From NCBI RefSeq assembly GCF_003751605.1, contig NZ_RJVJ01000005.1:88041-152040 (forward strand): DNA of 64,000 nt. The letters are read 5' to 3'. The stretch is from Kitasatospora cineracea. Lineage in GTDB: Bacteria > Actinomycetota > Actinomycetes > Streptomycetales > Streptomycetaceae. The translations under genes were made by a program, and so were the position numbers. The notes below the pieces were generated by a model that did not search any database, was not told the origin of the DNA, and saw only the letters and a list, made by a program, of their open reading frames with translations. This document shows positions 18,162-26,880 of the stretch, in pieces (positions within the stretch are counted from its first letter, which is position 1; every line of letters begins with the position of its first letter).

Positions 18162-19037
18162 ATGACGGAGCACGCCACCACCGAGACGGTCCAGCCCAGG
18201 CCGTTCCCCGACCGGCAGGCCGTGCTCCGCGCCGCCGTCCTGGTCCCCGTCACGGTGGCCCACATGCACGACGCGCACCCGCACGGTCCGCTCACCCTCG
18301 CCGCCACCGAACCCGTCGGCGCGCACACCGGCGGCCTCGACTGGGACGGGCGGCGCCTGGTCGTCCACCCCGCCCCCGCCAAGGTGGTCGGCGCCCGGAT
18401 CGAGATCCTCACCGTCGGCGACCACCCGCTCGGACACGCCGTCAAAGGCCCCGGTGAGCAGGTGAGTTGGCCGCAGTGGGCCCGCCTCGGCGACACCCCC
18501 GTGGCCTGGCACGGACAGCCCGACCTGCTCACCGAGGGCGGCCACTACCCGTGCCGGCTGAACCTCACCGGCGAGCAGCGCGCCCTGCTGGTGCAGGCCG
18601 AGGGCGAACACGGCCTCGACTTCAACGAGGCCCTGCTGCGCGTCACCCGCCCGCTCGCCGAAGCCCTCGAGCAACTGCCCGACGGCCTCGGCCGCACCGA
18701 GGCCGTCGAGCGCCTGACCGCCCTGCTGGCCGACCGCGGCGCCCGCTACCTCGTCCCCGCCGACCCGCACCACCTGCCCGGCTGGGAGCCCCACCTGCGC
18801 CGCGCCTACCGCGCCCTCGACGCCCAGGCCCGGGCCCGCCGCGACGACCGGCCCACCCCCGCGACCGCCGCCCACCGCCCCGTCCGCTACGACGCCCTGG
18901 TGCGGACCGGCCACGACGGCGGGCCTGAGATCGTGCTGACGCCCGTGCTGCGCCGCTCCGGCCAGTGGCTCGCGGCGATGGACCCGACCGCGCTCGACCT
19001 GCCCTGCTACGGCGGCGGCGGGGCCGCGGCCGGGTAG
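18162..19037 (+). CDS. Conserved hypothetical protein
   Basis: 291 residues, soluble, with no membrane segment or recognised motif. Charged and Ala/Leu-rich sequence includes FNEALLRVTRPLAEALEQLP and DPHHLPGWEPHLRRAYRALDAQARAR, likely helical. Start ATG 18162 is weakly supported by GGGAAGGG 12 bases upstream. Its last 31 bases overlap the end of the convergent ThrE-type gene. I cannot assign a role. Confidence 0.55.
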   Translation: MTEHATTETVQPRPFPDRQAVLRAAVLVPVTVAHMHDAHPHGPLTLAATEPVGAHTGGLDWDGRRLVVHPAPAKVVGARIEILTVGDHPLGHAVKGPGEQVSWPQWARLGDTPVAWHGQPDLLTEGGHYPCRLNLTGEQRALLVQAEGEHGLDFNEALLRVTRPLAEALEQLPDGLGRTEAVERLTALLADRGARYLVPADPHHLPGWEPHLRRAYRALDAQARARRDDRPTPATAAHRPVRYDALVRTGHDGGPEIVLTPVLRRSGQWLAAMDPTALDLPCYGGGGAAAG

Positions 19038-20314
19038 TCGGGGGAGGCCGGCAGCGGCTGCGGGCGCTGGGCGAGCACCGAGCCGACCAGCAGGCCGACG
19101 GCGATCGCCACCACCGTGGTCACCATCGACAGCAGGTCGTGGAACCCCCGCACCGGATGCCCGCCGGCCAGGCTGGTCAGGCCGCGCATGCCCAGCGAGC
19201 CCACCGTCAGCGTGAAGAACCCCGGCAGCGCCAGCAGCATCCGCGGCGGCCGCCCCGGCCCGGCCGCCACCACCGTGGCCAGCACCCCCAGCGCCACCGC
19301 CGCCGCGAACGTCCCGCCCACCTCCCCGACCAGCTTCGTCGCCCCCGACTGCACCGCCACCGTCAGGTACACCGTCCCCAGCAGCACCGGCAGCAGCCGC
19401 CACGGCACCGCGAACGCCAGCACCGTGCCGAGGGTGAACACCACCCAGGACAGGAACGCCGCCCAGCGCGGCAGGTCGGCGTGCGCCGCCACGTCGAACA
19501 TCGCCGAGGTGTCGCCGCCGGTCGCGTACACCCCGAGCATCACGCCCAGGTACAGCTGCAGCAGCAGGAACACCGCGTACACCAGGCGCACCGCCCCCGT
19601 GGTGAGGAAGCCCGCGGCCAGCTCGACGGCCGCCGCCGACAGCAGGTCGCCGGGGACGAAGTAGAACAGCGCCGGGAGCATCAGCAGCACCGCCCCGCCG
19701 TGCGCCGGCGTCCGGGCGAACACCTCCAGCACCAGCACCGACACCGCGGTCGCCGCCACCAGCGGCAGCACCCGCGCCAGCCGCGGCCACCGCCCCGCCG
19801 CCACCGCCAGCACCGCCGTGACCAGGCCCAGCAGCGCACTGCTGCCGATCTCGTACCAGGTCGGCTGCATCAGCGGCGCGAACCCCACCGTGAACAGCAC
19901 GATGCCCAGCCCCCTGAGCCACCACGGGTACGGGGCGGGCGCGCCGTCGATCGCCGCCAGCCGCCGCTCCGCCTCCGCGAGGGGGGTGCCGCCCAGCGCG
20001 ACCCGGTGCGCCCAGGGCTTGAGCGCGGCCACCTTGTCCAGCCGGGCGACGTCCGGGAAGGCCCGCACCGCGACCGTCGCCGTGCGGCCGCCCAGCAGCA
20101 CGGTCAGCGCCGCGCCGTCCGGGACCAGCACCATCGAGGTGCGGGCGCCGAAACTCGCCCCGACCCGCGCCACCGTCCGCTCGACCTCCGAGGCGCCCTC
20201 GCCGCTCGCCGCCAGCAGCATCCCGGCCAGCCGCGCCAGCAGCGCCGTCACCCGTTCCAGGGACGCCCCGTCGCCGTCCCGCTCCGCGGCCGCCGTCCGC
20301 CCGCCGTCCACCAT
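19007..20314 (-). CDS. Threonine/serine exporter family protein (ThrE-like, fused halves)
   Basis: 435 residues. The N-terminal cytoplasmic part (about 1-150) holds the family signature LLAASGEGASEVERTVARVGASFG, followed by about ten hydrophobic segments that combine the ThrE and DUF3815 halves in one chain. ThrE of Corynebacterium exports threonine and serine driven by the proton gradient. Start ATG 20314 has GGGAGG five bases upstream; GTG 20344 in the same frame is an alternative. It is convergent with the hypothetical gene at 18162 and overlaps it by 31 bases. Confidence 0.8.
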   Translation of the reverse strand: MVDGGRTAAAERDGDGASLERVTALLARLAGMLLAASGEGASEVERTVARVGASFGARTSMVLVPDGAALTVLLGGRTATVAVRAFPDVARLDKVAALKPWAHRVALGGTPLAEAERRLAAIDGAPAPYPWWLRGLGIVLFTVGFAPLMQPTWYEIGSSALLGLVTAVLAVAAGRWPRLARVLPLVAATAVSVLVLEVFARTPAHGGAVLLMLPALFYFVPGDLLSAAAVELAAGFLTTGAVRLVYAVFLLLQLYLGVMLGVYATGGDTSAMFDVAAHADLPRWAAFLSWVVFTLGTVLAFAVPWRLLPVLLGTVYLTVAVQSGATKLVGEVGGTFAAAVALGVLATVVAAGPGRPPRMLLALPGFFTLTVGSLGMRGLTSLAGGHPVRGFHDLLSMVTTVVAIAVGLLVGSVLAQRPQPLPASPDYPAAAPPPP

Positions 20315-20455
20315 CCGCGCCTCCCGCGCCGCCGAACCCGACACCGGCCCACATCCTCGCCCGGCCCGCGGCGCCCCGCGCGGAGGCGGGCCGTCGACAT
20401 GCGATGTCCGAAATGTGGTGATACCACTCGAAGGACCTGTGAAGGGAGCCAGTCG

Positions 20456-20860
20456 ATGGACGACTACCCGGCGCTCAACCTGTTCTGGACCATGCTGTGG
20501 CTGTTCCTGTGGATCCTGTGGTTCTTCCTGATGTTCAAGGTCCTCACCGACATCTTCCGCAGCCACGACATGGGCGGCTGGGGCAAGGCCGGCTGGACGA
20601 TCTTCGTGATCCTGCTGCCCTACCTCGGCGTCCTGGTCTACCTGATCGTCCGCGGCAAGGAGATGGGCCGACGCGACCGGGCCCTCGCCGCCCAGGCCGA
20701 GGGCGAGTTCCAGGACTACATCCGGAAGGCCGCCGGCACCGACGACCGGAACACCGGACCGCGGCACGTCGACGAACTCGCCCGGCTCGCGGACCTGAAG
20801 AACAGCGGCGCGATCTCCGAGGACGAGTTCCGGGCCGCCAAGCAGAAACTGCTCACCTGA
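20456..20860 (+). CDS. PLDc_N/SHOCT-domain membrane protein
   Basis: 134 residues. Two membrane segments near the N-terminus (LFWTMLWLFLWILWFFLMF and GWTIFVILLPYLGVLVYLIV) with DMGGWGKAGW between them match the phospholipase_D-nuclease N-terminal domain. The C-terminal 30 residues are a SHOCT domain (ELARLADLKNSGAISEDEFRAAKQKLL), a short helical hairpin involved in oligomerisation. Start ATG 20456 follows GAAGGGAG. Common in actinobacteria, function unknown. A hairpin lies just downstream. Confidence 0.82.
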   Translation: MDDYPALNLFWTMLWLFLWILWFFLMFKVLTDIFRSHDMGGWGKAGWTIFVILLPYLGVLVYLIVRGKEMGRRDRALAAQAEGEFQDYIRKAAGTDDRNTGPRHVDELARLADLKNSGAISEDEFRAAKQKLLT

Positions 20861-20879
20861 CACCGCACCGAGCACGGCC

Positions 20880-20914
20880 CGGGCCGGCGCGGGAACCCCA
20901 CCCGCACCGGCCCG
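20880..20914. terminator. Hairpin terminator after the SHOCT gene
   Basis: Arms 20880-20893 and 20901-20914 pair over 14 bp with one mismatch around a seven-base loop, 20 bases after the stop codon. Confidence 0.55.
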
Positions 20915-21005
20915 GGCCCGCGTACCGGAGCGCCGCACGGCGCCCGAGCAGAGCCGGGCAGGAACCCACGCACCCGCCCGGCGGCGGACGGGAGGAGGAC
21001 CCGGG

Positions 21006-23114
21006 GTGCCGGAACCCCAGCTGACACCCGAGGCGTTCGACCACGCCGTCGTGGCGATCGCCCTGACCGCCGGAACCGACCACCGGCTGGTCTACTACAA
21101 CCACGCCTTCCGCGCTCTGTTCGGCGACCGCCCGCTCGGCGCACCCGCCCGCGCAGCCTTCACCGAACCCGGCAGCGAACGCTTCCTCGCCACCCTCGAC
21201 GCCGTCCTCGCCGACGGCACCGCCCGGCAGGTCACCGCCCACCGCACCCTCGGCTGCCCCGCCGGCGAACCCACCCACCGCCACTTCGTCTACTCCTGCT
21301 CGCCCACCACCACCGGCGAGGGCCCCGGCATCCTCGCCGCCGCCATCGACACCACCGCCGAACTGCACTCCGCCCTCGAAGCCGAACGCCAGTCCGCCGA
21401 ACGCCTCGAAGCCCTCCAGCGCTACGAGGCCCTGATCGCCGCCGCCGCCCAGATGGTCTGGGTCGCCCGCGCCGACGGCACCGCCGGCGAACTCATGCCC
21501 GGCTGGGAGGAGATCACCGGCCAGCCCTTCCCCGAAGCCGCCACCGCCGACGGCTGGCTCGACGTCGTCCACCCCCAGGACCGCGCCGACACCGCCGCCC
21601 GCTGGGCCGCCGCCCTGCGCGAGCTGCCCGCCGTCTTCGACCACACCTTCCGGGTCCGCAGCGCCACCGGCGGCTACCGGCACCTGCGCTCCCGCGCCGT
21701 CCCCGTCCCGCACGAGGACCGCGGCACCGAATGGATCGGCACCACCCGCGACATCGAGGACCACTGGCGCGGCCGCCTGCGCGAACGCCTGCTCGCCCGG
21801 GCCGGCGCCGTCACCGAGGCCGAACGCGCCGAAGACGCCTTCGCCGCCCTCGCCGCCACCCTCGTCCCCGACCTCACCGACGTCTGCGCCGTCTACCTGC
21901 TACCCGGACCCGACGCCGCCGGCGAAGAGATCACCGCCACCCGGATCGCCTCCGTCGCCCGCCCCGGACTGCCCCCGCTGCCCCCGCTCGAACGGCAGAC
22001 CTTCACCCTCGGCCCGCACGCCCGCCGCGCCGTCACCGACCGCACCCCCGCCCTGCTCGACCTCACCGCGGGCGCCTTCCCCACCGGCACCGTCCCCGAG
22101 ATCTCCGCCCGCTGGCTGCGCGCCGTCCGCGCCACCAGCCTCACCCTGCTGCCCATCGTCGTCGACGGCGCCGTCGTCGCCCTCGCCGCCACCGCCGGCT
22201 GCCAGGACGCACCCCCGCCCGGACCCGCCGACATCGACCTCCAGCACGAAGTCCTGCAACGCGCCCAGGCCCCGCTGCGCCAGGCCCTCGCCCTGCAACG
22301 CGCCCGGCACGCCGCCGTCGTCCTGCAACGCGCCCTGCTCACCACCCCGCCCCGGCTCGGCGCCGCCGCCGTCGCCGCCCGCTACCAGCCCGGCAGCCGC
22401 AACGCCGAGATCGGCGGCGACTGGTACGACGCCTTCGCCCTCCCCGACGGCTCGCTCGCCATCACCATCGGCGACGTGGCCGGCCACGACCTCGCCGCCG
22501 CCACCACCATGGGCCAACTGCGCGCCATGCTCCGCTCCATCGCCTACACCCGCGGCCACGCCCACACCCCCGCCGACACCCTGCGCGAACTCGACACCGC
22601 CGCCGAGGGGCTGGGCGTCGGCAGCTTCGCCACCGCGGTGCACGCCCGGCTGGTGCGCAACGGCGCCGACGGCGGCTGGGAGATGGAGTGGGCCAACGCC
22701 GGACACCCGCCGCCCGTCCTCGTCCCCGTCGACGGGCCGCCCCGGCTGCTGGCCGCCGAGGACGCCGACGTCCCGCTGTGCGTCGACCCCGGCCGCCCCC
22801 GGGTCACCCACCGGCACCCCGTCGGGGCCGGCGAGACGCTGCTGCTCTACACCGACGGCCTGGTCGAAGTCCCCGGCGAACACCTCAACGACGGCATCGC
22901 CCGGCTCTGCCGCAGCGCCGCCGAAGCCCGCCACCAGCCCCTCGCCGACCTCTGCGACCACCTGGTCGCCCGGGTCGCCGACGTCCGCGACGACATCGCC
23001 GTGATCGCCTTCCGGCCCGATCCGCAGGGCCCGGTGCAGCACGGCGCGGCGGGACAGGGCGCGGCCGGGCAGGGCACGGCGGGCGGCGGAGGGCGGAAGG
23101 GGAAGCGGCGGTGA
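21006..23114 (+). CDS. PAS-PAS-GAF-PP2C (SpoIIE-type) serine phosphatase
   Basis: 702 residues from GTG 21006 (GGGAGGAGG upstream). Domains: PAS about 10-110, PAS with PAC about 140-250 (MVWVARADG...WLDVVHPQDRADTAARW), GAF about 275-425 and a PPM/SpoIIE phosphatase about 455-680. The phosphatase keeps its metal ligands: GGDWYDAF, IGDVAGHDLAAA, LYTDGLVEV and DDIAVIAF. Such enzymes dephosphorylate STAS-domain anti-sigma antagonists in partner-switching pathways, in response to signals bound by PAS/GAF. It sits immediately before a related gene with a degenerate phosphatase domain, hinting that the two act together. Confidence 0.88.
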   Translation: MPEPQLTPEAFDHAVVAIALTAGTDHRLVYYNHAFRALFGDRPLGAPARAAFTEPGSERFLATLDAVLADGTARQVTAHRTLGCPAGEPTHRHFVYSCSPTTTGEGPGILAAAIDTTAELHSALEAERQSAERLEALQRYEALIAAAAQMVWVARADGTAGELMPGWEEITGQPFPEAATADGWLDVVHPQDRADTAARWAAALRELPAVFDHTFRVRSATGGYRHLRSRAVPVPHEDRGTEWIGTTRDIEDHWRGRLRERLLARAGAVTEAERAEDAFAALAATLVPDLTDVCAVYLLPGPDAAGEEITATRIASVARPGLPPLPPLERQTFTLGPHARRAVTDRTPALLDLTAGAFPTGTVPEISARWLRAVRATSLTLLPIVVDGAVVALAATAGCQDAPPPGPADIDLQHEVLQRAQAPLRQALALQRARHAAVVLQRALLTTPPRLGAAAVAARYQPGSRNAEIGGDWYDAFALPDGSLAITIGDVAGHDLAAATTMGQLRAMLRSIAYTRGHAHTPADTLRELDTAAEGLGVGSFATAVHARLVRNGADGGWEMEWANAGHPPPVLVPVDGPPRLLAAEDADVPLCVDPGRPRVTHRHPVGAGETLLLYTDGLVEVPGEHLNDGIARLCRSAAEARHQPLADLCDHLVARVADVRDDIAVIAFRPDPQGPVQHGAAGQGAAGQGTAGGGGRKGKRR

Positions 23115-23162
23115 GGGACGAGGGCAGGAGGAGGGACGAGGGCAGGAGGGACGAGGGCAGGA
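23115..23162. repeat. 15-bp tandem repeat between the two phosphatase-type genes
   Basis: GGGACGAGGGCAGGA occurs at 23115-23129, 23133-23147 and 23148-23162. It begins right at the stop of the first gene and ends shortly before the ribosome binding site of the second. Confidence 0.85.
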
Positions 23163-23185
23163 GGGACCGCACAGGGAGGAACGGC

Positions 23186-25576
23186 ATGGACGGCGACGGT
23201 CAGGACGGCGTGACGGGCAGGGGTGGCATGACGGGCAGGGGCGGCGGTCCGGACGGCAGGACGGACAGGGGCGGCGAGGACGGGGCGCGGGAGGGGGTGG
23301 TGCGGGGGCCGGTGGGCAGCGGGGAGGGCGGGCAGGTCGACGCGGCGCTGCTCGACGCGCTGTTCGCCCAGGCACCGATCGGCCTCTACCTGCTCGACCA
23401 CGACCTGCGGGTGATCCGCTACAACGGCGCCGCCCGCGGCGTCCGCGGCATGCCCGGCAGCGACATCGTCGGCCACCAACCCGCCGACTTCGCCCCCGGC
23501 TTCGACCGGGGCGAACTCGAGGCACTCGCCCGCCACGCCCTCCAGGACGGCGGCTACGTCCGCGAACACCTGGTGCGCGGCCGGATGCCCGCCGACCCCC
23601 GGCACGAGATGGTCGGCGCGATCTCCTTCTTCCGGATCCTCTCCGACACCGGCAGCCCCTACCTGGTCGCCGCCGTCGAGGACGTCACCGAACAGCAGAC
23701 CGCCCTCGACCGGCTCGACATCCTGCACAGCGCCCACCGCAGCCTCGGCGCCTCCCTCGACGCCATCGGCTCCGCCCAGGAACTCACCGACGTCGCCGTC
23801 CCGCGCTTCGCCGACTCCGCCACCGTCGACCTGCTCGACGAACCCCTGCGCGGACTGCCGCTGCGCACCGGCCCGATCGACCCCGGCGCCCCGCTGCGCC
23901 GGGCCGCCTACCGGTCCGTGCACGGCGCCGGCCCCGCCGGGCCCTCGCCCGGCCCCGTCCCGCACGGCGCGCTGTCCACCTACGGGGCGCCGACGCCCTA
24001 CAGCCAGTCGCTCGAGGACGGGCGGCCCCGGCTGATCCGCGGGCTGGGCGGCGAGGAGCAGTGGCTGGCCTCCGACCCCGAGCGGGGACGGCGGCTGACC
24101 GGGCTCGGCGTGCACTCGATGATCGTCGCGCCGCTGGTGGTGCACGACGCCGTGCTGGGCGTGCTGGCGCTCTACCGGCACCGGCGCCCGGAGCCGTTCG
24201 ACCAGGACGACCTGGAACTGGCCGTCGAGCTCGCCTCGCGCGGCGCGATGTCCATCGACAAGGCCCGCAGCTACGCCCGGGAACGCTCGATCGCCACCAC
24301 CCTGCAGCGCCAACTGCTGCCCCGGGAACCGGTGGAGCTGAGCGCCGTGCAGAGCGCGCACGTGTACCTGCCCGGCGTGGTCGGGCCGGGCGGCGACTGG
24401 TACGACGTGGTGCCGCTGTCCGCCGCCCGGGTCGGGCTGGCGATCGGCTCGGTCACCGGCACCGGGATCGAGGCCGCCGCCGTGATGGGACAGGTCCGCA
24501 CCGCGCTGCGGACGCTGGCCGTCCAGGACCTCGCGCCGGACGAGCTGCTGGTGCGGCTGGACGACGCGGCCCGGGTGCTGACCGACGAGCAGCGGGGCAG
24601 CCTGCCGGCCGGCGCGGACAGCCTGCCGGACGGGCTGGCGTCCTGCCTGTACCTGGTCTACGACCCGATCGGCCGGACCTGCACCGCCGCCTCCGCCGGA
24701 CACCCCGGACCGGTCGTGGTCGGCCCCGACGGCGTGCCGGTGCCGTTCCCGGTCGAACCCGGGCTGCCGCTGGGCTGCGGCGACGGCTGCTACGAGACGC
24801 GGGTCGCGGAACTGCCGGTCGGCAGCGTCCTGGCGCTGTACACCAACGGGCTGATGTCCGGGCCGCCGCGGCGGACGGGGGTCAGGGAGGGCACGGGGGC
24901 CGGGGAGGGCGCGGGGGCGGAGCGCGGCGGGTTGGACGAGGTGCTGCCGGTCGGGCCGGGGGAGGGGCGACGGGCGGTGCTGCAACGGGTACTGGCCCGG
25001 GCCGGCGAGGAGGAGCTGGCGCAGCTGTGCGACCAGGCGGTGTACGCGCTGCTGCCGGAACGCCAGCGCGAGGACGCCGTGCTGCTGCTGGTGCGCACCC
25101 TGGGGCTGCCGGACGACAAGGTCGCGGTGTGGACCCTGCCGGAGGACCCGGCGGTGGTGCGCACCGCCCGGCGGCTGGCCGAACACCAGCTCGCCGCCTG
25201 GGGGTTGACGGAGCTGGAGTTCGCCACCGACCTGATCGTCAGCGAGCTGGTGACGAACGCGATCCGGTACGGGAAGTCGCCGATCCGGCTGCGGCTGATC
25301 AACGACCGGGGCCTGATCTGCGAGGTGTCGGACAGCTCCGACAGCACCCCGCACCTGCGGCGGGCCAAGTCCACCGACGAGGGCGGCCGGGGGCTGTTCA
25401 TCATCGGGCAGCTGGCGCAGCGCTGGGGCACCCGGTTCGCCCGGCACGGGAAGACCATCTGGGCGCAGCAGGAGCTGCCGGAGGGGGAGCTGCCGGAGGG
25501 AGAGGGGCAGGAGGGGGCGGACGGGGGAGGGGCGGTGCGGGAAGGGTCGGCGGGGGAGGGGGAGCTGCCCGGGTAG
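23186..25576 (+). CDS. PAS-GAF-PP2C-HATPase protein with degenerate phosphatase domain
   Basis: 796 residues from ATG 23186, preceded by GGGAGGA; a GTG at 23111 overlapping the previous stop is an alternative but would put a repeat in the coding region. Domains: PAS about 55-165, GAF about 180-375, PPM/SpoIIE about 390-655 and a GHKL ATPase about 665-765 (ELVTNAIRYG N-box, EVSDSSDS, GGRGLFIIG). In the phosphatase domain GDWYD is present, but the second metal motif reads GSVTGTGIEA instead of GDVxGHG, and the later Asp is Asn in YTNGLMSG. Loss of these aspartates predicts little or no phosphatase activity; the ATPase could act as an anti-sigma kinase. Confidence 0.85.
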   Translation: MDGDGQDGVTGRGGMTGRGGGPDGRTDRGGEDGAREGVVRGPVGSGEGGQVDAALLDALFAQAPIGLYLLDHDLRVIRYNGAARGVRGMPGSDIVGHQPADFAPGFDRGELEALARHALQDGGYVREHLVRGRMPADPRHEMVGAISFFRILSDTGSPYLVAAVEDVTEQQTALDRLDILHSAHRSLGASLDAIGSAQELTDVAVPRFADSATVDLLDEPLRGLPLRTGPIDPGAPLRRAAYRSVHGAGPAGPSPGPVPHGALSTYGAPTPYSQSLEDGRPRLIRGLGGEEQWLASDPERGRRLTGLGVHSMIVAPLVVHDAVLGVLALYRHRRPEPFDQDDLELAVELASRGAMSIDKARSYARERSIATTLQRQLLPREPVELSAVQSAHVYLPGVVGPGGDWYDVVPLSAARVGLAIGSVTGTGIEAAAVMGQVRTALRTLAVQDLAPDELLVRLDDAARVLTDEQRGSLPAGADSLPDGLASCLYLVYDPIGRTCTAASAGHPGPVVVGPDGVPVPFPVEPGLPLGCGDGCYETRVAELPVGSVLALYTNGLMSGPPRRTGVREGTGAGEGAGAERGGLDEVLPVGPGEGRRAVLQRVLARAGEEELAQLCDQAVYALLPERQREDAVLLLVRTLGLPDDKVAVWTLPEDPAVVRTARRLAEHQLAAWGLTELEFATDLIVSELVTNAIRYGKSPIRLRLINDRGLICEVSDSSDSTPHLRRAKSTDEGGRGLFIIGQLAQRWGTRFARHGKTIWAQQELPEGELPEGEGQEGADGGGAVREGSAGEGELPG

Positions 25577-25583
25577 CGGGGAG

Positions 25584-25608
25584 CGGCCGCCCCGGGCAGG
25601 GGCGGCCG
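25584..25608. terminator. Bidirectional hairpin terminator
   Basis: Perfect 10-bp stem (25584-25593 with 25599-25608) and a five-base loop between two convergent genes. Confidence 0.6.
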
Positions 25609-25618
25609 TCCGGGGGGC

Positions 25619-26623
25619 TCAGGGGCGGGTCTTGGGGGCGTTCTCCGCGGTCCGGGCCGGGTCGAACTCGGCGACGGGGGACAGGATCTCGTCCATCCGG
25701 GCGAGCAGGGCGGGCTCCAGCTTCACGCCCGCGGCCTTGACGTTCTCGGTGACCTGCTCGGGGCGGGAGGCGCCGATGATCGCGGCGGAGACGTTCGGGT
25801 TCTGCAGCACCCAGGCGACGGCGAGCTGGGCGAGCGACAGCCCGGCCTCCGCGGCGAGCGGCTGCAGCTGCTGGACGCGCTCCAGTACCTCGGGCCGCAG
25901 CCAGCGGGCGACGAAGTTCGCGCCACCCTTCTCGTCGGTGGCCCGGGAGCCGGCCGGGGGCTCGGCGCCCGGCTTGTACTTGCCGGTCAGCACGCCCTGC
26001 GCGATCGGCGACCAGACCACCTGGCCGATGCCCAACTCCTCGCAGGTGGGCACCACTTCACCCTCGATGACCCGCCACAGCGCGCTGTACTGGGGCTGGC
26101 TGGAGACGAACGGGACGCGCAGCTCGCGGGCCAGCGCGTGGCCGGCCCGGATCTGGTCGGCCGTCCACTCGGAGACGCCGATGTACAGCGCCTTGCCGGA
26201 GCGGACCACGTCGGCGAACGCCTCCATGGTCTCCTCCAGCGGGGTGGAGGGGTCGTAGCGGTGGGCCTGGTAGACGTCCACGTAGTCGGTCTGCAGGCGG
26301 CGCAGCGAGCCGTCGATCGACTCCATGACGTGCTTGCGCCCCAGGCCCCGGTCGTTGCGGCCGGGGCCGGTCGGCCAGAACACCTTGGTGAGGATCTCCA
26401 GCCCCTCGCGGCGCTCGCCCTTCAGGGCCCGGCCGAGGACCGACTCGGCGCGGGTCTCGGCGTAGACGTCGGCGGTGTCGAAGGTGGTGATCCCGGCGTC
26501 GAGGGCGGCGCGGATGCAGGCGCCCGCGGTCTCCTCCTCGACCTGGGAGCCGTGGGTGAGCCAGTTCCCGTACGCGATCTCACTGATGATCAGGCCGCTG
26601 CGGCCCAGGTGGCGGAATTCCAT
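25619..26623 (-). CDS. Aldo/keto reductase (AKR, potassium-channel beta-subunit-like)
   Basis: 334 residues, TIM-barrel AKR. FRHLGRSGLIISEIAYGNW opens the barrel; FDTADVYAETRAESVLGRAL contains the catalytic Asp and Tyr, ILTKVFWP the Lys, and YQAHRYDP the His of the tetrad. AAIIGASRPEQVTENVKA near the C-terminus binds NADPH. It should reduce an aldehyde or ketone using NADPH; the substrate cannot be told. Start ATG 26623 begins exactly at the conserved N-terminus. Monocistronic, convergent with the PAS-GAF protein. Confidence 0.9.
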   Translation of the reverse strand: MEFRHLGRSGLIISEIAYGNWLTHGSQVEEETAGACIRAALDAGITTFDTADVYAETRAESVLGRALKGERREGLEILTKVFWPTGPGRNDRGLGRKHVMESIDGSLRRLQTDYVDVYQAHRYDPSTPLEETMEAFADVVRSGKALYIGVSEWTADQIRAGHALARELRVPFVSSQPQYSALWRVIEGEVVPTCEELGIGQVVWSPIAQGVLTGKYKPGAEPPAGSRATDEKGGANFVARWLRPEVLERVQQLQPLAAEAGLSLAQLAVAWVLQNPNVSAAIIGASRPEQVTENVKAAGVKLEPALLARMDEILSPVAEFDPARTAENAPKTRP

Positions 26624-26700
26624 GACCCGTACCGTACGTCAGCGGCGGCGGAGCGGGTGGTACCGGCGCCGGGACGGGCGGGGGCGGGTGCCGCCGGGGC

Positions 26701-26749
26701 GAGGGACGAGGGGCGAGGGACGAGGGACGAGGGGCGAGGGGCGAGGGGT
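26701..26749. repeat. Heptanucleotide tandem array
   Basis: Seven consecutive 7-bp units of the form GAGGGAC or GAGGGGC(T) fill the gap between the aldo/keto reductase and nitroreductase promoters. The unit resembles the core of the 15-bp repeats at 23115-23162. Confidence 0.85.
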
Positions 26750-26880
26750 GGAGGTTGCCGGGGGGGGCGGAGGTCGCCGGGGCCGGGCCTTTGGGCCCTA
26801 CCGGGCGGGGCGGGGCCGGGCGCAGGCTCAAGACACGGACGTGTGGGATCCGACGAGGATGCGGCGAGGAGTGATCCGCG

